Positions 7,521-11,319 of a stretch of DNA of 11,319 nt are shown piece after piece. The notes under the pieces are model-generated. The model was not told the DNA's origin. It made no database searches and saw only the letters and a program-made list of their open reading frames with translations. The DNA is from Sphingomonadales bacterium (GTDB lineage: Bacteria; Pseudomonadota; Alphaproteobacteria; Sphingomonadales; Sphingomonadaceae), in contig JAAFIT010000037.1 in the NCBI GenBank assembly GCA_013298745.1, positions 1-11,319 of the forward strand. The letters run 5' to 3'. Position numbers and translations under genes: made by a program. Every line of letters begins with the position of its first letter. Within the stretch, counting starts at the first letter, position 1.

Positions 7521-9103
7521 GGTGTCGTCGCCCAGACGGTTGCCGAATGCGAGGGCGCGTCGAGGCCGCGCGGTGATTGAGTGGCCACTCCATAGAGCCG
7601 CGCGCCGATCCTGTGGCCGACCGGCAACGGTAGCGATGCAGGGGCAGCGCCAAGATTGAACAGTACCAACGCTCGCTCGGCATCGAGCTGTCGCTCGATC
7701 AGCAGCAGGTTTCCTGTTTGCGCGACGACCTTCGTGCTGCCGCGGGCCAGAGCCGGCTCGCGCGCCCGCAGGGTAGCGAGCGTCCGATAGGTGTTGAGCA
7801 GCGAGGCCTTGTCGGACGTCTGTTCCGCCACCGAAACCCTGTCACCCGGCGCATTGCTGTCGGGGGTATGATAGGCGTCCGGGAACTGGCGGTACCATGC
7901 GGCATTGCCCGGCGCGAGCGGATCGGCGACCCAGCGGAAGGCCTGGCGCAGCGGAATATCGCGCGCATCGGCATTGGCGGGTGTGTTGCCCTTCGCGGCA
8001 TAGTCATCCGTCTGTTTGCCGCCCATGCCGATTTCCTGGCCATAATAGAGGCTGGGGGTCCAGCCGGTCAGCAATGTGATCGCCGCGCCGAGCCGCAGGA
8101 TCGCCGGGGTGTTGCGCGGCGTATTGGCAAAGCGCTCGGTATCGTGGTTTTCGATGAAGACCAGTTGGTCGCGGTCTTCGGTGATCACGCCGTTCGATTG
8201 GCTGATCGCCGCTGCCAGCGCCTTGGCATCGAGCTCGCGCGCTGCCTTCCAGATCGAAAAGGCGAAGACCTTGTCGACCGTGCCCTGTTCGAAGAACGCC
8301 GCGCCATCGCCCCAATCGGCCTGTTCGGCGATGATCTGCACCTTGGGGTTCAACTGCCGCAGGTCCTTCAGCATCGGCGCCCAGAAGTTGGTCAGCAGTT
8401 TCGTCAACACCCCGACATTGTCGAGGTCGTCCATCATGTGATCGATACGAAAGCCATCGACGCCGTCGCTCGGGTCGCCGTCGCCATTGGGGTCCATCCA
8501 GGACTTCAGATAACCGGTGAAGTAGGCGCGCACCTTGGGCTCGGCGAGATTGACGGTGTAAATCTGCTGTTGCTGGTTGGGCCAGACGGTGAAATCGGTG
8601 GTGCCGAGCAGGGTCGCAACCGGGGTGTGGTTGGTTTTGTCCTTGTAGAGCACATAAGGCGAGAACGGCGACGCCGGATTGTCGTGCGATGCACGAAACC
8701 ATTCGTGCTGGCCGGTGACATATTGGATCTCCTCATCAAGGAAGATCCGCATGCCACGGCGATGCAGGTCGTCGACCAGCGCCCAGAAGTCTGCCTTTGA
8801 TCCATATTCATCGTCGATGCCGGTGAAATCATCGGCGAAATAATTGTGATAGAAGCGCGACGGATAAAGCGGCGTCAGCAGGATGGTAGTGACGCCAAGG
8901 CCTTGGAGATAATCGAGCTTGCTGCGCAAACCGCGCAGATCACCATTCCGGTCACCGTTGCTGTCGGCAAAACTGCGCACGAAGATGTGGTAGAATTGTT
9001 CAGGGCGCGATGTGGTTTGCGTGGCTGGCGGCGCCGCAGCGGCAGCCATCGGCGTGGTAGCGAGTGCGGCCGCCAGCAACAGCGCCTTGACGAACTTGGT
9101 CAT
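7517..9103 (-). CDS. Secreted GH13 alpha-amylase family glycoside hydrolase
   Basis: The 528-residue precursor has a signal peptide (MTKFVKALLLAAALATTPMA, cleavage in the Ala-rich run near 24) followed by a GH13 (beta/alpha)8 barrel, which acts on alpha-glucosidic bonds with retention. Conserved regions: GVDGFRIDHM (214-223) with Arg219 and nucleophile Asp221; IIAEQADWG (257-265) with acid/base Glu260; FIENHDTER (316-324) with His320 and Asp321. Calcium-loop-like motifs DSNGDRNGDL (47-56) and DPNGDGDPSDG (204-214) are present. Region I reads FLDEEIQYV (121-129) instead of the usual DxxxNH, so the normal Asn-His pair is Gln-Tyr. I chose the ATG at 9103 because it begins the signal peptide, has GAAGGG (9112-9117) 8 bases upstream, and overlaps the P450 stop as ATGA; the open frame reaches 9277 but the extra stretch is arginine-rich shadow sequence. 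It is coupled to both neighbours. Alpha-glucosidase, endo-amylase or transglycosylase activity are all possible. Confidence 0.9.
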   Translation of the reverse strand: MTKFVKALLLAAALATTPMAAAAAPPATQTTSRPEQFYHIFVRSFADSNGDRNGDLRGLRSKLDYLQGLGVTTILLTPLYPSRFYHNYFADDFTGIDDEYGSKADFWALVDDLHRRGMRIFLDEEIQYVTGQHEWFRASHDNPASPFSPYVLYKDKTNHTPVATLLGTTDFTVWPNQQQQIYTVNLAEPKVRAYFTGYLKSWMDPNGDGDPSDGVDGFRIDHMMDDLDNVGVLTKLLTNFWAPMLKDLRQLNPKVQIIAEQADWGDGAAFFEQGTVDKVFAFSIWKAARELDAKALAAAISQSNGVITEDRDQLVFIENHDTERFANTPRNTPAILRLGAAITLLTGWTPSLYYGQEIGMGGKQTDDYAAKGNTPANADARDIPLRQAFRWVADPLAPGNAAWYRQFPDAYHTPDSNAPGDRVSVAEQTSDKASLLNTYRTLATLRAREPALARGSTKVVAQTGNLLLIERQLDAERALVLFNLGAAPASLPLPVGHRIGARLYGVATQSPRGLDAPSHSATVWATTP

Positions 9104-10281
9104 GCCATGGGCCCTTCGAAGCGGACGGTGAGCGCCGAATAGCCGACCCAGCGCCGATATTGTGGCATCACCTCGAACTGGCGCTCGGCGTCGATGATGG
9201 TCAGTGCGCCGGTCCGCGCGCCGAGCTGCCTGATCAGGCTGCGCAGGATCGCCCGCGCTTGCGCCGAGCCGAGGCAATTGTGGATGCCGCTGCCAAAGCC
9301 GAGGTGCGGGTTGGGGGCGCGATCGAGCCTGATCGTGCCCGGATCATCGAATACCGTTTCGTCCTGGTTGGCCGATGCCCAGCACAGCGAGACACGGTCA
9401 TTGGCGGCAACCATCACCGGGCCGACTTCGGTGGCTACCGGGCAGACCCGGCCGATATGAGTCAACGGGCTGATGACGCGCACGAACTCTTCCACCGCAA
9501 AGGCGATCTGCTTGCTGTCCTGGCAGATGGCGTCGAGCGCGGCGCGGTGTTCGGCGAAATAGGCGATGATCCGGCTGACCGAATGAATGATCGTGTCGCG
9601 CCCGCCGGCGAAGACCAGATTGGCGATCCCGACCATCTCGTCGGTGGTCAGTGGCCGGCCTTCGAATCTCATCCGGGTCAGCGCGCTGAAGAAGTCATCG
9701 CCGCCGGACGGCTGTGCCCTGGCCACCATGTGGCGGATATAGTCATCGAGCCCGGCGCCCTTGGCCGCACCATCATCGCCATCGTGGAAGACATGGATGC
9801 CCCAGCCGATCCATTCCTCGGCCGCGGTCTCCGGCATACCGAGCAACAGGGTGAGCGCGCGCGATTGCAACGGCAGCGCGAAATCGCGCACCACCTCGAC
9901 CGTGCCGCTCGCCACCGCCGCGTCGATCTGGTCGGCAACCAGCGCGTCGATGCGGGCGACATAATCGGGTTGCAGCGGCCGCCGGAAAATCGGGTTCAAC
10001 AGCGCCCGGAACGCCGAATGCAAGGGTGGATCGGCCTCGATTGGCAATTGGCGGACGGTGCGGACATGCTCCTCGCTTGGGATCGGCACCCGGAACGGCG
10101 CGTCGGAGCTGAACTGCTGCCAATCGCTCGCGGCTGCCCGCACCGCGCGGTGGCCGAGGATCATCGGGATGGCTTCGCCGGCGAAATCGGCGACCAGCAC
10201 GCCGTCGCGGCGCCGCGCTTCGGCAAAGGGATCGGGGGATTCGGGGTCAACCACAAATGCTAGTGTCGCATAAGCGGCCAC
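9100..10281 (-). CDS. Cytochrome P450 (bacterial class I, soluble)
   Basis: The 393-residue soluble protein has the usual length for bacterial three-component P450 monooxygenases. The helix C region IEADPPLHSAFR (81-92), I-helix FAGGRDTIIHS (224-234) with the Asp-Thr pair, ExxR motif EEFVR (264-268, Glu265 and Arg268) and haem loop FGSGIHNCLGSAQAR (329-343) with axial Cys336 are all present, so it should be an active haem enzyme. Variations are Gln341 where Leu is usual in the haem-loop ending LAR, and Ile231 after the conserved Thr. I used the GTG at 10281: an in-frame stop lies three codons upstream, so it is the most 5' option, although no strong ribosome site precedes it; GTG at 10254 is an alternative. 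No ferredoxin or ferredoxin reductase gene is in the window, so redox partners must be elsewhere. The stop overlaps the start of the secreted GH13 gene, placing it first in the catabolic operon. Its substrate is unknown; oxidative demethylation of a methyl sugar, as known for CYP236A on 6-O-methylgalactose, is one possibility. Confidence 0.93.
   Translation of the reverse strand: MAAYATLAFVVDPESPDPFAEARRRDGVLVADFAGEAIPMILGHRAVRAAASDWQQFSSDAPFRVPIPSEEHVRTVRQLPIEADPPLHSAFRALLNPIFRRPLQPDYVARIDALVADQIDAAVASGTVEVVRDFALPLQSRALTLLLGMPETAAEEWIGWGIHVFHDGDDGAAKGAGLDDYIRHMVARAQPSGGDDFFSALTRMRFEGRPLTTDEMVGIANLVFAGGRDTIIHSVSRIIAYFAEHRAALDAICQDSKQIAFAVEEFVRVISPLTHIGRVCPVATEVGPVMVAANDRVSLCWASANQDETVFDDPGTIRLDRAPNPHLGFGSGIHNCLGSAQARAILRSLIRQLGARTGALTIIDAERQFEVMPQYRRWVGYSALTVRFEGPMA
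9112..9117 (-). promoter_or_regulatory. Shine-Dalgarno site for the GH13 gene
   Basis: On the - strand GAAGGG lies inside the last codons of the P450 gene, 8 bases before the ATG at 9103. It fixes the GH13 start at the signal-peptide methionine rather than further upstream, and supports reinitiation after P450 translation. Confidence 0.6.
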
Positions 10282-10291
10282 TTGTCGTCAT

Positions 10292-10310
10292 CAGGCGGAA
10301 GCGCTGCCTG
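10292..10310. promoter_or_regulatory. Inverted repeat in the araC-P450 gap
   Basis: The 61-base gap between the AraC stop and the P450 start holds CAGGC (10292-10296) and GCCTG (10306-10310), perfect 5-base arms around a 9-base centre that contains the palindrome AGCGCT. The position just upstream of the P450-GH13-GH92 genes would suit an operator, or a weak hairpin. I see no good -35/-10 pair beside it, and the arms are short. Confidence 0.3.
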
Positions 10311-10342
10311 GCGAGACAAAAACTATCGCCGATTTGCGGTCA

Positions 10343-11182
10343 TCACGTCTCTGGCCCACTGCCGGCGCGATACTCGCGAGGGGATAGGCCATAGCGATTG
10401 CGAAACTGGGCGGTGAAATGTGCTGCCGTGGCAAAGCCCGTGTCATAGGCGATGGCGCCGATGCGATCGCGGCTGGTCAGCAAGCGGCGCGCCGCCAGCC
10501 GCAGCCGGTACATGCGGACATAGTCCGTGTAGTTCATCCCCAGCACCGCCTTGAACCGCCGGGAGAAATAGGCGGATGACAGGTGGCACGCGGCCGCGGC
10601 GTCCTCCAATGTCAGCGCCGCCGCCGGATCGCGCGCCACGCGGTCGAGCGCCGGCCGCAGGCGGGAAAGGGCATCGACGCTGACACCGGCGCCGGCCGAT
10701 GGTGTTGTCGCGGCGCGCTGGATGGCGATGATCAGCAGTTCGAGGATCGGCAGCATCAGCGGCGATGGAGCGCTTTCCTGGGCGTCAAGCGCCAGCAGCC
10801 AATCGAACAACATCGTCATGCGCTCGTGTTCAATGCCCTCGTAGTGCGCGACCAGACACCGATCGAAATGAGGCAGCGTGTCGCCGCCGAGCAGCGCCGG
10901 ATCGAGATGCGCCAGTATCCAGGCGCGTGCGCCTGCTTCCAGCACGAAATCATGGTGCCGCATCGGCGGCAACAGCACCGCTGTGCCAGCACCGAGCGGA
11001 AAGCGGCCATCCTCGCTGATCAGTTGGCCTTCGACCTGTTCAAACCAGACCAGTTCGACGACATCGTGAAAATGCGCAAAGCGTTCGGGGGCCGGCGCGT
11101 TTGCGGATTGGACGACCTGCTCGATGCGGACCAACCGGTCGGGATCGACCACCACCGGTTCGCAAATCGTGCCACTCGCCAT
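10343..11182 (-). CDS. AraC-family transcriptional regulator with N-terminal cupin sensor domain
   Basis: The 279-residue protein has an N-terminal cupin-type AraC ligand-binding region: HFHDVVELVWFEQVEGQ (37-53), then a proline-His segment LLPPMRHHDFVLEAG (70-84). It ends in a two-helix-turn-helix AraC/XylS domain: first HTH LEDAAAACHLSSAYFSRRFK (192-211), second HTH IGAIAYDTGFATAAHFTAQF (241-260), then the family ending RNRYGLSPREYR (261-272). Such proteins usually bind a small sugar or related effector and activate adjacent genes. It is on the same strand as, and 61 bases upstream of, the P450-GH13-GH92 genes, so it may be cotranscribed with them or control them and the convergent operon. 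The ATG at 11182 has AGG (11191-11193) 8 bases upstream and completes the cupin domain. The gene ends in tandem TGATGA stops. The effector is unknown; a hexose or glycosylglycerate is a reasonable guess. Confidence 0.93.
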   Translation of the reverse strand: MASGTICEPVVVDPDRLVRIEQVVQSANAPAPERFAHFHDVVELVWFEQVEGQLISEDGRFPLGAGTAVLLPPMRHHDFVLEAGARAWILAHLDPALLGGDTLPHFDRCLVAHYEGIEHERMTMLFDWLLALDAQESAPSPLMLPILELLIIAIQRAATTPSAGAGVSVDALSRLRPALDRVARDPAAALTLEDAAAACHLSSAYFSRRFKAVLGMNYTDYVRMYRLRLAARRLLTSRDRIGAIAYDTGFATAAHFTAQFRNRYGLSPREYRAGSGPET

Positions 11183-11201
11183 CGCATCAACCTGCCGACA
11201 C

Positions 11202-11219
11202 TCTTTGGCGTTGCAAAGA
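11202..11219. promoter_or_regulatory. Perfect 6-base inverted repeat upstream of araC
   Basis: TCTTTG (11202-11207) and CAAAGA (11214-11219) form perfect arms around a 6-base spacer, 20 bases upstream of the AraC start codon. This AT-richer patch in otherwise GC-rich DNA is placed where an autoregulatory operator or another repressor site would sit. The remaining upstream sequence to 11319 shows no gene or promoter I can support. Confidence 0.4.
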
Positions 11220-11319
11220 CAAATCCGCGCGGTGCAAGGTCAGGTGGCAACACATCGGCGAGCATAGCGCCGGGCAGCAAGTGGGGATGATGGCAGATGC
11301 GATCGGCGGCGCGATGAAA

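Noticed and set aside
6606..7580. Long + strand open frame opposite the GH92 gene.
   Set aside because: No recognisable domain; the - strand encodes full GH92 motifs and a signal peptide.
7718..8800. 360-codon + strand open frame opposite the GH13 gene.
   Set aside because: Low-complexity shadow translation; GH13 catalytic regions lie on the other strand.
7517..9103. GH13 protein as a GH13_18-type glucosylglycerate phosphorylase.
   Set aside because: It has a signal peptide, which is not compatible with intracellular phosphorolysis, and I do not see the features of the sucrose-phosphorylase subfamily; a secreted hydrolase is the simpler reading.
9104..9277. N-terminal extension of the GH13 protein by 58 residues.
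   Set aside because: The extension is arginine-rich, overlaps the P450 coding end, and would bury a clear signal peptide that has its own ribosome site.
9160..10263. 367-codon + strand open frame opposite the P450 gene.
   Set aside because: Antisense shadow; the - strand frame has the haem-binding Cys loop, ExxR and I-helix motifs.
10312..10345. Candidate intrinsic terminator after the AraC gene (short CCG/CGG pairing followed by TTTTT on the - strand).
   Set aside because: The stem is only three base pairs and the T-run is separated from it, so it is not convincing.
11287..11319. Possible start of a divergent + strand gene at the right edge (ATG at 11287, 11290 or 11314, open to the end).
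   Set aside because: At most eleven codons are visible, the ribosome site is weak or too close, and there is no recognisable protein sequence, so it cannot be supported from this window.

Overview
This is an accessory carbohydrate-utilisation locus from a GC-rich Gram-negative bacterium. The sugar-type TonB-dependent receptor, the frequent GTG starts, the gene style and the company of secreted hydrolases suggest an alphaproteobacterium, most likely a sphingomonad. No rRNA, tRNA, CRISPR array or insertion sequence is visible, and coding density is close to complete.

The left half (1-5347, + strand) reads as one operon. It holds the 3' end of a TonB-dependent outer-membrane receptor, a class II glycerate 2-kinase, a cytoplasmic GH63-type glycosylglycerate hydrolase, a 12-helix MFS transporter and a ROK-family sugar kinase. 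After the receptor the genes abut or overlap: a stop-start ATGA at 1931-1934, a GTGA at 3208-3211, and an 8-base overlap at 4448-4455. Together they form a short pathway: uptake of a glucosyl- or mannosyl-glycerate, hydrolysis to hexose plus glycerate, and phosphorylation of both halves into glycolysis.

The right half (5355-11182) is on the - strand and converges on the first operon with only 7 bases between the two stop codons. Read in its own direction it holds an AraC-family regulator, a cytochrome P450, a secreted GH13 alpha-amylase-like enzyme and a secreted GH92 exo-alpha-mannosidase-like enzyme. The last three are translationally coupled (ATGA at 9100-9103, GTGA at 7517-7520), so the P450 is tied physically to glycan breakdown.

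My reading is that the secreted GH13 and GH92 enzymes trim a glucose- and/or mannose-containing glycan outside the cytoplasm, while the + strand operon imports and consumes a glycerate-bearing product. A P450 in such a setting could be an oxidative O-demethylase of methylated sugars. This raises the speculative possibility that the target is a methylated, glycerate-ended polysaccharide, such as the mycobacterial methylglucose or methylmannose polysaccharides, or a mixture of red-algal compounds including mannosylglycerate. The enzyme families are well supported; the substrate is inference. The last 137 bases (11183-11319) are the upstream region of the AraC gene and hold a short inverted repeat but no gene I can support.
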